Positions 10,986-23,872 are shown, numbered from the stretch's first letter. The stretch: DNA of 64,000 nt from Hydractinia symbiolongicarpus (GCF_029227915.1 NC_079884.1:4900001-4964000), one strand, 5' to 3'. Program-made: numbers and translations. Notes: a model not told the origin generated them from the letters alone.

Positions 10986-13900
10986 TTTCTTTGTATACAT
11001 TCGACTATACGGGCCAAGCCCGGGATTTACGGGAAATCGCGGGTTTTCGTTTGCCGGCGATTAAACCACTTTCAGTAAGCGTCTCATCAAAAATGAAAAC
11101 ATTTCTGAAAACTACAAGTCTCATGCATTTTAGTGGTGAAAAAATAATTTAAAAATTCGTTCGGGAAATGAGTTTACTCACTGGGTACTTTCCTTGTATA
11201 CTTTTGACTACACGGGCCGAGTCCGGGATTTACGGGAAATCGCGGGTTTTCGTTTGCCGGCGATTAAACTTCTTTTATTCTGCGTCTCATCAAAAATGAA
11301 AACATTTTTGAAAACTGCAAGTCTCATGCGTTTTAGTGGTGAAAAGATAATTAAAAAAATCGTTTCGGAAATGAGTTTACTCACAGGGTACTTTCTTTGT
11401 ATACATTCGACTATACGGGCCAAGCCCGGGATTTACAGGAAATGGCGGGTTTTTGTTGGCCGGCGATTAAACAACTTTCATTAAGCGTCTCATCAAAAAT
11501 GAAAACATTTCTGAAAACTACAAGTCTCTTGCGTTTCAGTGGTGAAAATTAATTTAAAAAATCGGTCGGGAAATGAGTTTACTACCTGGGTACTTTCTTT
11601 GTATACTTTTGACTATACGGGCCGAGTCTGGGATTTACGGGAAGTCGCGGGTTTTCGTTTGCCGGCAATTAAACTTCTTTTATTCAGCGTCTCATCAAGA
11701 ATGAAAACATTTTTAAAAACTACAAGTCTCATGGGCTTTAGTGGTGAAATAATAATTTAAAAAATCGTTCGGGAAATGAGTTTACACCCTGGGTACTTTC
11801 TTTGTATACTTTTGACTATACGGGCCGAGTCCGGGATTTACGGGAAATCGCAGGTTTTCGTTTGCCGGCTATTAAACTTCTTTTATTCAGCGTCTCACCA
11901 AAAATGAAAACATTTTTGAAAACTACAAGTCTCATGCGTTTTAGTGGTGAAAAAATAATTTAAAAAATCGTTCGAGAAATGAGTTTACTCCCTGGGTACT
12001 TTCTTTGTATACTTTTGACTATACGGGCCGAGTCCGGGATTTACGGGAAGTCGCGGGTTTTCGTTTACCGGCGATTAAACCTCTTTCATTAAGCGTCTCA
12101 TCAAAAATGAAAACATTTTTGAAAACTACAAGTCTCATGCGTTTCAGTGGTGAAAAAATAATTTAAAAATTCGTTCGGGAAATGAGTTTACTCACTGGGT
12201 ACTTTCCTTGTATACTTTTGACTATACGGGCCGAGTCCGGGATTTACGGGAAATCGCGGGTTTTCGTTTGCCGGCGATTAAACTTCTTTTAATCTGCGTC
12301 TCATCAAAAATGAAAACATTTTTAAAAACTACAAGTCTCATGGGCTTTAGTGGTGAAAAAATAATTTAATTAATCGTTTGGGAAATGAGTTTACTCCCTG
12401 GGTACTTTCTTTGTATACTTTTGACTATACGGACCGAGTCCGAGATTTACGGGAAATCGCGGGTTTTCGTTTGCCGGCGATTAAACTTCTTTTATTCAGC
12501 GTCTCATCAAAAATGAAAACATTTTTAAAAACTGCAAGTCTCATGGGCTTTAGTGGTGAAATAATAATTCAAAAAATCGTTTGGGAAATTAGTTTACTCC
12601 CTGGGTACTTTCTTTGTATACTTTTGACTATACGGGCCGAGTCCAGGATTTACGGGAAATCGCAGGTTTTCGTTTGCCGGCGATTAAATTTCTTTTATTC
12701 AGCGTCTCATCAAAAATAAAAACATTTTTGAAAACTACAAGTCTCATGCGTTTTAGTGGTGAAAAAATAAATTAAAAAATCGTTCGGGAAATGAGTTTAC
12801 TCCCTGGGTACTATCTTTGTATACTTTTGATTTACGGGAAATCGCGGGTTTTCGTTTGCCGACGATTAAACTTCTATTATTCTGCGTCTCATCAAAAATG
12901 AAAACATTTTTAAAAACTACAAGTCTCATGGGCTTTAGTGGTGAAATAGTAATTTAAATAATCGTTTGGGAAATGAGTTTACTCCCTGGGTACTTTCTTT
13001 GTATACTTTTGACTATACGGGCCGAGTCCGGGATTTATGGGAAATCGCGGGTTTTCGTTTTCCGGCGATTAAACCTCTTTCATTAAGCGTCTTATCAAAA
13101 ATGAAAACATTTTTAAAAACTACAGGTCTTATGCGTTTTAGTGGTGAAAAAATAATTTAAAAATTCGTTCGGGAAATGAGTTTACTCACTGGGTACTTTC
13201 TTTGTATACTTTTGACTATACGGGCCAAGCCCGGGATTTACGGGAAATCGCGGGTTTTCGTTTGCCGGCGATTAAACTTCTTTTATTCAGCGTCTCATCA
13301 AAAATGAAAACATTTTTAAAAACTACAAGTCTTATGCGTTTTAGTGGTGAAAAAATAATTGAAATAATCGTTCGAGAAATGAGTTTACTCCCTGGGTACT
13401 TTCTTTGTGTACTTTTGACTATACGGGCCGAGTCCGGGATTTACGGGAAATCGCGGGTTTTCGTTTTCCGGCGATTAAACCTCTTTCATTAAGCGTCTCA
13501 TCAAAAATGAAAACATTTTTGAAAACTACAAGTCTCAAACGTTTTAGTGGTGAAAAGATAATTTAAAAAATCGTTTTGGAAATGAGTTTATTCACAGGGT
13601 ACTTTCTTTGTATACATTCGACTATACGGGCCAAGCCCGGGATTTACGGGAAATCGCGGGTTTTCGTTTGCCGGCGATTAAACCACTTTCATTAAGCGTC
13701 TCATCAAAAATGAAAACATTTCTGAAAACTACAAGTCTCATGCATTTTAGTGGTGAAAAAATAATTTAAAAATTCGTTCGGGAAATGAGTTTACTCACTG
13801 GGTACTTTCCTTGTATACTTTTGACTATACGGGCCGAGTCCGGGATTTACGGGAAATTGCGGGTTTTCGTTTGCCGGCGATTAAACTTCTTTTATTCTGC

Positions 13901-15064
13901 GTCTCATCAAAAATGAAAACATTTTTGAAAACTGCAAGTCTCATGCGTTTTAGTGGTGAAAAGATAATTGAAAAAATCGTTTCGGAAATGAGTTTACTCA
14001 CAGGGTACTTTCTTTGCATACATTCGACTATACGGGCCAAGCCCGGGATTTACGGGAAATCGCGGGTTTTCGTTTGCCGGCGATTAAACTTCTTTTATTC
14101 TGCGTCTCATCAAAAATGAAAACATTTTTAAAAACTACAAGTCTCATGGGTTTTAGTGGTGAAATAATAATTTAAATAATCGTTTGGGAAATGACTTTAC
14201 TCCCTGGGTACTTTCTTTGTATACCTTTGACTATACGGGCCAAGTCCGGGATTTACGGGAAATCGCGGGTTTTCGTTTGCCCGCGATTAAACTTCTTTTA
14301 TTCAGCGTCTCATCAAAAATGAAAACATTTTTAAAAACTACAAGTCTCAGGGGCTTTAGTGGTGAAAAAATAATTCAAAAAATCGTTTGGGAAATTAGTT
14401 TACTCCCTGGGTACTTTCTTTGTATACTTTTGACTATACGGGCCGAGTCCGGGATTTACGGGAAATCGCAGGTTTTCGTTTGCCGGCGATTAAATTTCTT
14501 TTATTCAGCGTCTCATCAAAAATGAAAACATTTTTGAAAACTACAAGTCTTATGCGTTTTAGTGGTGAAAAAATAATTTAAATAATCGTTCAAGAAATGA
14601 GTTTACTCCCTGGGTACTTTCTTTGTGTACTTTTGACTATACGGGCCGAGTCCGGGATTTACGGGAAATCGCGGGTTTTCGTTTGCCCGCGATTAAACTT
14701 CTTTTATTCAGCGTCTCATCAAAAATGAAAACATTTTTAAAAACTACAAGTCTCAGGGGCTTTAGTGGTGAAAAAATAATTCAAAAAATCGTTTGGGAAA
14801 TTAGTTTACTCCCTGGGTACTTTCTTTGTATACTTTTGACTATACGGGCTGAGTCCGTGATTTATGGGAAATCGCAGGTTTTCGTTTGCCGGCGATTAAA
14901 TTTCTTTTATTCAGCGTCTCATCAAAAATGAAAACATTTTTGAAAACTACAAGTCTCATGCGCTTTAGTGGTGAAAAAATAAATTAAAAAATCGTTCGGG
15001 AAATGAGTTTACTCCCTGGGTACTATCTTTGTATACTTTTGACTATACGGGCCAAGCCCGGGAT

Positions 15065-16079
15065 TTACGGGAAATCGCGGGATTTCGTTTGCCGGCCATT
15101 AAACCTGTTTCATTAAGGGTCTCATCAAAAATGAAAACATTTTCGAAAACTACAAGTCTCATGCGTTTTAATGGTGAAAAAAAAATTTAAAAAATCGTTT
15201 GGAAAATGAGTTTACTCCCTGGGTACTTTCTTTGTGTACTTTTGACTATACGGGCCGAGTCCGGGATTTACGGGAAATCGCGGGTTTTCGTTTGCCGGCG
15301 ATTAAACTTCTTTTATTCTGCGTCTCATCAAAAATGAAAACATTTTTAAAAACTACAAGTCTCATGGGCTTTAGTGGTGAAATAATAATTTAAATAATCG
15401 TTTGGGAAATGAGTTAACTCTCTGGGTACTTTCTTTGTATACTTTTGACTATACGGGCCGAGTCCGGGATTTACGGGAAATCGCGGGTTTTCGTTTGCCC
15501 GCGATTAAACTTCTTTTATTCAGCGTCTCATCAAAAATGAAAACATTTTTAAAAACTACAAGTCTCAGGGGCTTTAGTGGTGAAAAAATAATTCAAAAAA
15601 TCGTTTGGGAAATTAGTTTACTCCCTGGGTACTTTCTTTGTATAATTTTGACTATACGGGTCGAGTCCGGGATTTACGGGAAATCGCAGGTTTTCGTTTG
15701 CCGGCGATTAAATTTCTTTTATTCAGCGTCTCATCAAAAATGAAAACATTTTTAAAAACTACAAGTCTCATGCGTTTTAGTGGTGAAAAAATAAATTAAA
15801 AAATCGTTCGGGAAATGAGTTTACTCCCTGGGTACTATCTTTGTATACTTTTGACTATACGGGCCAAGCCCGGGATTTACGGGAAATCGCGGGATTTCGT
15901 TTGCCGGCGATTAAACCTCTTTTATTAAGCCTCTCATCAAAAATGAAAACATTTTTGAAAACTGCAAGTCTCATGCGTTTTAGTGGTGAAAAGATAATTG
16001 AAAAAATCGTTTCGGAAATGAGTTTACTCACAGGGTACTTTCTTTGCATACATTCGACTATACGGGCCAAGCCCGGGAT
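15065..16079 (+). repeat. 1015-bp five-monomer higher-order repeat, copy 1
   Basis: Starts with a monomer having GCCATTAAACCTGTTTC and GGGTCTCATC (~15095-15125) and CATTTTCGAAAAC. Its five-subtype order returns 1015 bp later: 15199 matches 16214, 15402 matches 16417, 15841 matches 16856. Confidence 0.85.
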
Positions 16080-17094
16080 TTACGGGAAATCGCGGGTTTT
16101 TGTTTGCCGGCCATTAAACCTGTTTCATTAAGGGTCTCATCAAAAATGAAAACATTTTCGAAAACTACAAGTCTCATGCGTTTTAATGGTGAAAAAAAAA
16201 TTTAAAAAATCGTTTGGGAAATGAGTTTACTCCCTGGGTACTTTCTTAGTGTACTTTTGACTATACGGGCCGAGTCCGGGATTTACGGGAAATCGCGGAT
16301 TTTCGTTTGCCGGCGATTAAACTTCTTTTATTCTGCGTCTCATCAAAAATGAAAACATTTTTAAAAACTACAAGTCTCATGGGCTTTAGTGGGGAAATAA
16401 TAATTTAAATAATCGTTTGGGAAATGAGTTAACTCTCTGGGTACTTTCTTTGTATACTTTTGACTATACGGACCGAGTCCGGGATTTACGGGAAATCGCG
16501 GGTTTTCGTTTGCCCGTGATTAAACTTCTTTTATTCAGCGTCTCATCAAAAATGAAAACATTTTTAAAAACTACAAGTCTCAGGGGCTTTAGTGGTGAAA
16601 AAATAATTCAAAAAATCGTTTGGGAAATTAGTTTACTCCCTGGGTACTTTCTTTGTATACTTTTGACTATACGGGTCGAGTCCGGGATTTACGGGAAATC
16701 GCAGGTTTTCGTTTGCCGGCGATTAAATTTCTTTTATTCAGCGTCTCATCAAAAATGAAAACATTTTTGAAAACTACAAGTCTCATGCGTTTTAGTGGTG
16801 AAAAAATAAATTAAAAAATCGTTCGGGAAATGAGTTTACTCCCTGGGTACTATCTTTGTATACTTTTGACTATACGGGCCAAGCCCGGGATTTACGGGAA
16901 ATCGCGGGATTTCGTTTGCCGGCGATTAAACCTCTTTTATTAAGCCTCTCATCAAAAATGAAAACATTTTTGAAAACTGCAAGTCTCATGCGTTTTAGTG
17001 GTGAAAAGATAATTGAAAAAATCGTTTCGGAAATGAGTTTACTCACAGGGTACTTTCTTTGCATACATTCGACTATACGGGCCAAGCCCGGGAT
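16080..17094 (+). repeat. 1015-bp five-monomer higher-order repeat, copy 2
   Basis: Second copy of the 5-mer unit. Small differences include CTTAGTGTAC (~16245) for CTTTGTGTAC, GCCCGTGATT (~16513) for GCCCGCGATT and CGGACCGAG for CGGGCCGAG (~16470). After about 17094 the next monomer is a different subtype and the periodicity changes. Confidence 0.85.
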
Positions 17095-18565
17095 TTACGG
17101 GAAATCGCGGGTTTTCGTTTGCCGGCGATTAAACTTCTTTTATTCTGCGTCTCATCAAAAATGAAAACATTTTTAAAAACTACAAGTCTCATGGGCTTTA
17201 GTGGTGAAATAATAATTTAAATAATCGTTTGGGAAATGAGTTTACTCCCTGGGTACTTTCTTTGTATACTTTTGACTATACGGGCCGAGTCCGGGATTTA
17301 CGGGAAATCGCGGGTTTTCGTTTGCCCGCGATTAAACTTCTTTTATTCAGCGTCTCATCAAAAATGAAAACATTTTTAAAAACTACAAGTCTCAGGGGCT
17401 TTAGTGGTGAAAAAATAATTCAAAAAATCGTTTGGGAAATTAGTTTACTCCCTGGGTACTTTCTTTGTATACTTTTGACTATACGGGCCGAGTCCGGGAT
17501 TTACGGGAAATCGCAGGTTTTCGTTTGCCGGCGATTAAATTTCTTTTATTCAGCGTCTCATCAAAAATGAAAACATTTTTGAAAACTACAAGTCTTATGC
17601 GTTTTAGTGGTGAAAAAATAATTTAAATAATCGTTTGGGAAATGAGTTTACTCCCTGGGTACTTTCTTTGTATACTTTTGACTATACGGGCCGAGTCCGG
17701 GATTTACGGGAAATCGCGGGTTTTCGTTTGCCCGCGATTAAACTTCTTTTATTCTGCGTCTCATCAAAAATGAAAACATTTTTAAAAACTACAAGTCTCA
17801 TTGGCTTTAGTGGTGAAATAATAATTTAAATAATCGTTTGGGAAATGAGCTAACTCTCTGGGTACTTTCTTTGTATACTTTTGACTATACGGGCCGAGTC
17901 CGGGATTTACGGGAAATCGCGGGTTTTCGTTTGCCCGCGATTAAACTTCTTTTATTCAGCGTCTCATCAAAAATGAAAACATTTTTAAAAACTACAAGTC
18001 TCAGGGGCTTTAGTGGTGAAAAAATAATTCAAAAAATCGTTTGGGAAATTAGTTTACTCCCTGGGTACTTTCTTTGTATACTTTTGACTATACGGGCCGA
18101 GTCCGGGATTTACGGGAAATCGCAGGTTTTCGTTTGCCGGTGATTAAATTTCTTTTATTCAGCGTCTCATCAAAAATGAAAACATTTTTGAAAACTACAA
18201 GTCTCATGCGTTTTAGTGGTGAAAAGATAATTGAAAAAATCGTTTCGGAAATGAGTTTACTCACAGGGTACTTTCTTTGCATACATTCGACTATACGGGC
18301 CAAGCCCGGGATTTACGGGAAATCGCGGGTTTTCGTTTGCCGGCGATTAAACTTCTTTTATTCTGCGTCTCATCAAAAATGAAAACATTTTTAAAAACTG
18401 CAAGTCTCATGCGTTTTAGTGGTGAAAAGATAATTGAAAAAATCGTTTCGGAAATGAGTTTACTCACAGGGTACTTTCTTTGCATACATTCGACTATACG
18501 GGCCAAGCCCGGGATTTACGGGAAATCGCGGGTTTTCGTTTGCCGGCGATTAAACTTTTTTTATT
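17095..18565 (+). repeat. Satellite segment between higher-order blocks
   Basis: About seven monomers. The stretch from 17838 reappears 1421 bp downstream (19259), a 7-monomer spacing. Two neighbouring monomers (18088-18303 and 18291-18506) carry the same right-hand subtype (GATAATTG, GTTTCGG, TTTGCATAC) and look like a recent single-monomer duplication. No gene is visible. Confidence 0.75.
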
Positions 18566-20595
18566 CTGCGTCTCATCAAAAATGAAAACATTTTTAAAAA
18601 CTACAAGTCTCATGGGCTTTAGTGGTGAAATAATAATTTAAATAATCGTTTGGGAAATGAGTTTACTCCCTGGGTACTTTCTTTGTATACTTTTGACTAT
18701 ACGGGCCGAGTCCGGGATTTACGGGAAATCGCGGGTTTTCGTTTGCCCGCGATTAAACTTCTTTTATTCAGCGTGTCATCAAAAATGAAAACATTTTTAA
18801 AAACTACAAGTCTCAGGGCCTTTAGTGGTGAAAAAATAATTCAAAAAATCGTTTGGGAAATTAGTTTACTCCCTGGGTACTTTCTTTGTATACTTTTGAC
18901 TATACGGGCCGAGTCCGGGATTTACGGGAAATCGCAGGTTTTCGTTTGCCGGCGATTAAATTTCTTTTATTCAGCGTCTCATCAAAAATGAAAACATTTT
19001 TGAAAACTACAAGTCTTATGCGTTTTAGTGGTGAAAAAATAATTTAAATAATCGTTCGAGAGATGAGTTTACTCCCTGGGTACTTTCTTTGTGTACTTTT
19101 GACTATACAGGCCGAGTCCGGGATTTACGGGAAATCGCGGGTTTTCGTTTGCCGGCGATTAAACTTCTTTTATTCTGCGTCTCATCAAAAATGAAAACAT
19201 TTTTAAAAACTACAAGTCTCATGGGCTTTAGTGGTGAAATAATAATTTAAATAATCGTTTGGGAAATGAGTTAACTCTCTGGGTACTTTCTTTGTATACT
19301 TTTGACTATACGGGCCGAGTCCGGGATTTACGGGAAATCGCGGGTTTTCGTTTGCCCGCGATTAAACTTCTTTTATTCAGCGTCTCATCAAAAATGAAAA
19401 CATTTTTAAAAACTACAAATCTCAGGGGCTTTAGTGGTGAAAAAATAATTCAAAAAATCGTTTGGGAAATTAGTTTACTCCCTGGGTACTTTCTTTGTAT
19501 ACTTTTGACTATACGGGCCGAGTCCGGGATTTACGGGAAATCGCAGGTTTTCGTTTGCCGGTGATTAAATTTCTTTTATTCAGCGTCTCATCAAAAATGA
19601 AAACATTTTTGAAAACTACAAGTCTCATGCGTTTTAGTGGTGAAAAAATAAATTAAAAAATCGTTCGGGAAATGAGTTTACTCCCTGGGTACTATCTTTG
19701 TATACTTTTGACTATACGGGCCAAGCCCGGGATTTACGGGAAATCGCGGGTTTTCGTTTGCCGGCCATTAAACCTGTTTCATTAAGGGTCTCATCAAAAA
19801 TGAAAACATTTTCGAAAACTACAAGTCTCATGCGTTTTAGTGGTGAAAAAAAAATTTAAAAAATCGTTCGGGAAATGAGTTTACTCCCTGGGTACTTTCT
19901 TTGTATACATTCGACTATACGGGCCAAGCCCGGGATTTACGGGAAATCGCGGGATTTCGTTTGCCGGCGCTTAAACCTCTTTTATTAAGCCTCTCATCAA
20001 AAATGAAAACATTTTTGAAAACTGCAAGTCTCATGCGTTTTAGTGGTGAAAAGATAATTGAAAAAATCGTTTCGGAAATGAGTTTACTCACAGGGTACTT
20101 TCTTTGCATACATTCGACTATACGGGCCAAGCCCGGGATTTACGGGAAATCGCGGGTTTTCGTTTGCCGGCCATTAAACTTCTTTTATTCTGCGTCTCAT
20201 CAAAAATGAAAACATTTTTAAAAACTACAAGTCTCATGGGCTTTAGTGGTGAAATAATAATTTAAATAATCGTTTGGGAAATGAGTTTACTCCCTGGGTA
20301 CTTTCTTTGTATACTTTTGACTATACGGGCCGAGTCCGGGATTTACGGGAAATCGCGGGTTTTCGTTTGCCGGCGATTAAACTTCTTTTATTCAGCGTCT
20401 CATCAAAAATGAAAACATTTTTAAAAACTACAAGTCTCAGGGGCTTTAGTGGTGAAAAAAAAATTTAAAAAATCGTTTGGGAAATTAGTTTACTCCCTGG
20501 GTACTTTCTTTGTATACATTCGACTATACGGGCCAAGCCCGGGATTTACGGGAAATCGCGGGATTTCGTTTGCCGGCGATTAAACCTCTTTTATT
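18566..20595 (+). repeat. 2030-bp ten-monomer tandem duplication, copy 1
   Basis: Ten monomers in fixed subtype order recur at +2030: 18650 matches 20680, 19259 matches 21289, 19901 matches 21931, 20274 matches 22304. Rare shared variants include GCGTGTCATC (~18772 and ~20802) and GACTATACAGGCC (~19100 and ~21130). Confidence 0.9.
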
Positions 20596-22625
20596 AAGCC
20601 TCTCATCAAAAATGAAAACATTTTTAAAAACTACAAGTCTCATGGGCTTTAGTGGTGAAATAATAATTTAAATAATCGTTTGGGAAATGAGTTTACTCCC
20701 TGGGTACTTTCTTTGTATACTTTTGACTATACGGGCCGAGTCCGGGATTTACGGGAAATCGCGGGTTTTCGTTTGCCCGCGATTAAACTTCTTTTATTCA
20801 GCGTGTCATCAAAAATGAAAACATTTTTAAAAACTACAAGTCTCAGGGCCTTTAGTGGTGAAAAAATAATTCAAAAAATCGTTTGGGAAATTAGTTTACT
20901 CCCTGGGTACTTTCTTTGTATACTTTTGACTATACGGGCCGAGTCCGGGATTTACGGGAAATCGCAGGTTTTCGTTTGCCGGCGATTAAATTTCTTTTAT
21001 TCAGCGTCTCATCAAAAATGAAAACATTTTTGAAAACTACAAGTCTTATGCGTTTTAGTGGTGAAAAAATAATTTAAATAATCGTTCGAGAGATGAGTTT
21101 ACTCCCTGGGTACTTTCTTTGTGTACTTTTGACTATACAGGCCGAGTCCGGGATTTACGGGAAATCGCGGGTTTTCGTTTGCCGGCGATTAAACTTCTTT
21201 TATTCTGCGTCTCATCAAAAATGAAAACATTTTTAAAAACTACAAGTCTCATGGGCTTTAGTGGTGAAATAATAATTTAAATAATCGTTTGGGAAATGAG
21301 TTAACTCTCTGGGTACTTTCTTTGTATACTTTTGACTATACGGGCCGAGTCCGGGATTTACGGGAAATCGCGGGTTTTCGTTTGCCCGCGATTAAACTTC
21401 TTTTATTCAGCGTCTCATCAAAAATGAAAACATTTTTAAAAACTACAAGTCTCAGGGGCTTTAGTGGTGAAAAAATAATTCAAAAAATCGTTTGGGAAAT
21501 TAGTTTACTCCCTGGGTACTTTCTTTGTATACTTTTGACTATACGGGCCGAGTCCGGGATTTACGGGAAATCGCAGGTTTTCGTTTGCCGGTGATTAAAT
21601 TTCTTTTATTCAGCGTCTCATCAAAAATGAAAACATTTTTGAAAACTACAAGTCTCATGCGTTTTAGTGGTGAAAAAATAAATTAAAAAATCGTTCGGGA
21701 AATGAGTTTACTCCCTGGGTACTATCTTTGTATACTTTTGACTATACGGGCCAAGCCCGGGATTTACGGGAAATCGCGGGTTTTCGTTTGCCGGCCATTA
21801 AACCTGTTTCATTAAGGGTCTCATCAAAAATGAAAACATTTTCGAAAACTACAAGTCTCATGCGTTTTAGTGGTGAAAAAAAAATTTAAAAAATCGTTCG
21901 GGAAATGAGTTTACTCCCTGGGTACTTTCTTTGTATACATTCGACTATACGGGCCAAGCCCGGGATTTACGGGAAATCGCGTGATTTCGTTTGCCGGCGA
22001 TTAAACCTCTTTTATTAAGCCTCTCATCAAAAATGAAAACATTTTTGAAAACTGCAAGTCTCATGCGTTTTAGTGGTGAAAAGATAATTGAAAAAATCGT
22101 TTCGGAAATGAGTTTACTCACAGGGTACTTTCTTTGCATACATTCGACTATACGGGCCAAGCCCGGGATTTACGGGAAATCGCGGGTTTTCGTTTGCCGG
22201 CCATTAAACTTCTTTTATTCTGCGTCTCATCAAAAATGAAAACATTTTTAAAAACTACAAGTCTCATGGGCTTTAGTGGTGAAATAATAATTTAAATAAT
22301 CGTTTGGGAAATGAGTTTACTCCCTGGGTACTTTCTTTGTATACTTTTGACTATACGGGCCGAGTCCGGGATTTACGGGAAATCGCGGGTTTTCGTTTGC
22401 CGGCGATTAAACTTCTTTTATTCAGCGTCTCATCAAAAATGAAAACATTTTTAAAAACTACAAGTCTCAGGGGCTTTAGTGGTGAAAAAAAAATTTAAAA
22501 AATCGTTTGGGAAATTAGTTTACTCCCTGGGTACTTTCTTTGTATACATTCGACTATACGGGCCAAGCCCGGGATTTACGGGAAATCGCGGGATTTCGTT
22601 TGCCGGCGATTAAACCTCTTTTATT
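20596..22625 (+). repeat. 2030-bp ten-monomer tandem duplication, copy 2
   Basis: Second copy. Three differences from copy 1 were seen by eye: ACAAGTCTC for ACAAATCTC (~21446 and ~19416), GGCGATTAAA for GGCGCTTAAA (~22000 and ~19970) and CGCGTGATT for CGCGGGATT (~21980 and ~19950). The unit itself contains the 5-mer subtypes seen at 15065-17094. Confidence 0.9.
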
Positions 22626-23423
22626 AAGCCTCTCATCAAAAATGAAAACATTTTTGAAAACTGCAAGTCTCATGCGTTTTAGTGGTGAAAAGATAATTGA
22701 AAAAATCGTTTCGGAAATGAGTTTACTCACAGGGTACTTTCTTTGCATACATTCGACTATACGGGCCAAGCCCGGGATTTACGGGAAATCGCGGGTTTTC
22801 GTTTGCCGGCGATTAAACGTCTTTTATTCTGCGTCTCATCAAAAATGAAAACATTTTTAAAAACTACAAGTCTCATGGGCTTTAGTGGTGAAATAATAAT
22901 TTAAATAATCGTTTGGGAAATGAGTTTACTCCCTGGGTACTTTCTTTGTATACTTTTGACTATACGGGCCGAGTCCGGGATTTACGGGAAATCGCGGGTT
23001 TTCGTTTGCCGGTGATTAAACTTCTTTTATTCAGCGTCTCATCAAAAATGAAAACATTTTTAAAAACTACAAGTCTCAGGGGCTTTAGTGGTGAAAAAAT
23101 AATTCAAAAAATCGTTTGGGAAATTAGTTTACTCCCTGGGTACTTTCTTTGTATACTTTTGACTATACGGGCCGAGTCCGGGATTTACGGGAAATCGCAG
23201 GTTTTCGTTTGCCGGCGATTAAATTTCTTTTATTCAGCGTCTCATCAAAAATGAAAACATTTTTGAAAACTACAAGTCTCATGCGTTTTAGTGGTGAAAA
23301 AATAAATTAAAAAATAGTTCGGGAAATGAGTTTACTCCCTGGGTACTTTCTTTGTATACTTTTGACTATACGGGCCGAGTCCGGGATTTACGGGAAATCG
23401 CAGGTTTTCGTTTGCCGGTGATT

Positions 23424-23429
<6 letters not shown>
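22626..23429 (+). repeat. Last satellite monomers before the LINE
   Basis: Four monomers lead to the insertion. The last is broken inside its GATTAAATTTCTTTTATTC segment: GATTAAATTT is present up to 23429 and the rest resumes at 27692. Intact versions of the same subtype are at ~21595 and ~28697, giving the empty-site sequence. Confidence 0.9.

Positions 23430-23465
<36 letters not shown>
23430..23465 (-). other. Terminal poly(A) tail of the LINE
   Basis: An uninterrupted T run on the plus strand directly joined to satellite sequence. A minus-strand AATAAA (plus TTTATT, 23470-23475) lies about 5 nt from the tail, closer than the usual 10-30 nt. The long pure tract suggests a fairly young insertion. 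Confidence 0.9.
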
Positions 23466-23466
<1 letters not shown>

Positions 23467-23781
23467 ACATTTATTCGGGTTCCATTATACAAAGGTTCTT
23501 ATCCCTATAATAACATAATAATAACAACAATAAGAATAAAAAGTTTAGAACAAAAATGATACAAGAAGCATGGAGATCTAGGTTTCAATAAGAGTTGTAG
23601 ATTTAGGTTTTGTTAAAAGGTTGTTGATAGATTAAATAGAGGAAAGGCATAGGCTATAGTTGTATATCGGCGGAAGGTCTCCTTCGACTCTGAAAGACTT
23701 CGTTAGAGATAAAACGTTGGCTGTGTTGAAATAAACAGCTCATTGAAACCGTAGCAGCCAGCACTTATTGCATAATAAGGA
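23466..23781 (-). other. 315-bp segment between the two A tracts of the LINE
   Basis: Non-satellite, non-coding sequence lying between the internal and the terminal A tracts. It has an AAT/AAC-rich stretch around 23502-23540. No ORF or tRNA-like box was recognised. It could be the distal 3' UTR, host sequence picked up by read-through (3' transduction), or the end of another retroelement. Nothing in the window repeats it. Confidence 0.6.
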
Positions 23782-23813
<32 letters not shown>

Positions 23814-23816
23814 TTT
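23782..23816 (-). repeat. Internal A tract in the LINE 3' region
   Basis: Plus-strand T run of 35 nt broken only by C at 23794, equal to a poly(A) in the element sense. No AATAAA hexamer is seen upstream of it on the sense strand. It may mark an older polyadenylation point. Confidence 0.85.
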
Positions 23817-23831
23817 AAGAAATGTGATAAC

Positions 23832-23872
23832 TATATATATATATATATATATATAAAAAAAAAAAAAAAAAA
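23832..23872. repeat. (TA)12 microsatellite followed by an A run
   Basis: Alternating TA from 23832 to 23855 runs directly into A's to 23872. It lies between the internal A tract and the coding region. The remainder, 23873-24076, is ordinary AT-rich 3' UTR with no recognised feature. Confidence 0.9.

Larger units (their letters stand above)
10292..15064 (+). repeat. Satellite segment with 2079-bp partial duplication and internal deletions
   Basis: The segment beginning at 10299 recurs at 12378, a shift of 2079 bp that is not a whole number of monomers because of internal deletions. Both copies share the same 21-bp deletion (~10750 and ~12830). The copies then part: 10887-11078 contains a partial-monomer deletion that the matching stretch at 12966 lacks. 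The rest is a mixture of type A and B monomers. Confidence 0.7.
1..23429 (+). repeat. 203-bp satellite array, block 1 (plus orientation)
   Basis: About 115 head-to-tail monomers. Landmarks such as GGGTACTTTCTTTGTATAC recur every ~203 bp (about 581, 784, 987). Each monomer runs: GTATAC, then TTTTGAC or ATTCGAC, CTATACGGGCC, a GGGATTTACGGGAAATCGC segment, TTTTCGTTTGCCGGCGATTAAA, a variable pyrimidine-rich stretch, GTCTCATCAAAAATGAAAAC, ACTACAAGTCTCATG, TTTTAGTGGTGAAA, an A/T-rich stretch, ATCGTTCGGGAAATGAGTTT and ACTCCCTGGG. Type A monomers combine TTTTGAC, CCGAGTCC and usually CTTCTTTTATTCAG. Type B monomers combine ATTCGAC, CCAAGCCC and often CATTAAGC. The array is open at the left window edge and ends at the LINE poly(T). 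Confidence 0.97.

Noticed and set aside
23832-23872. (TA)12 tract as a replication or regulatory element
   Set aside because: It is an ordinary microsatellite next to A tracts in a LINE 3' UTR; no accompanying motif supports a function.
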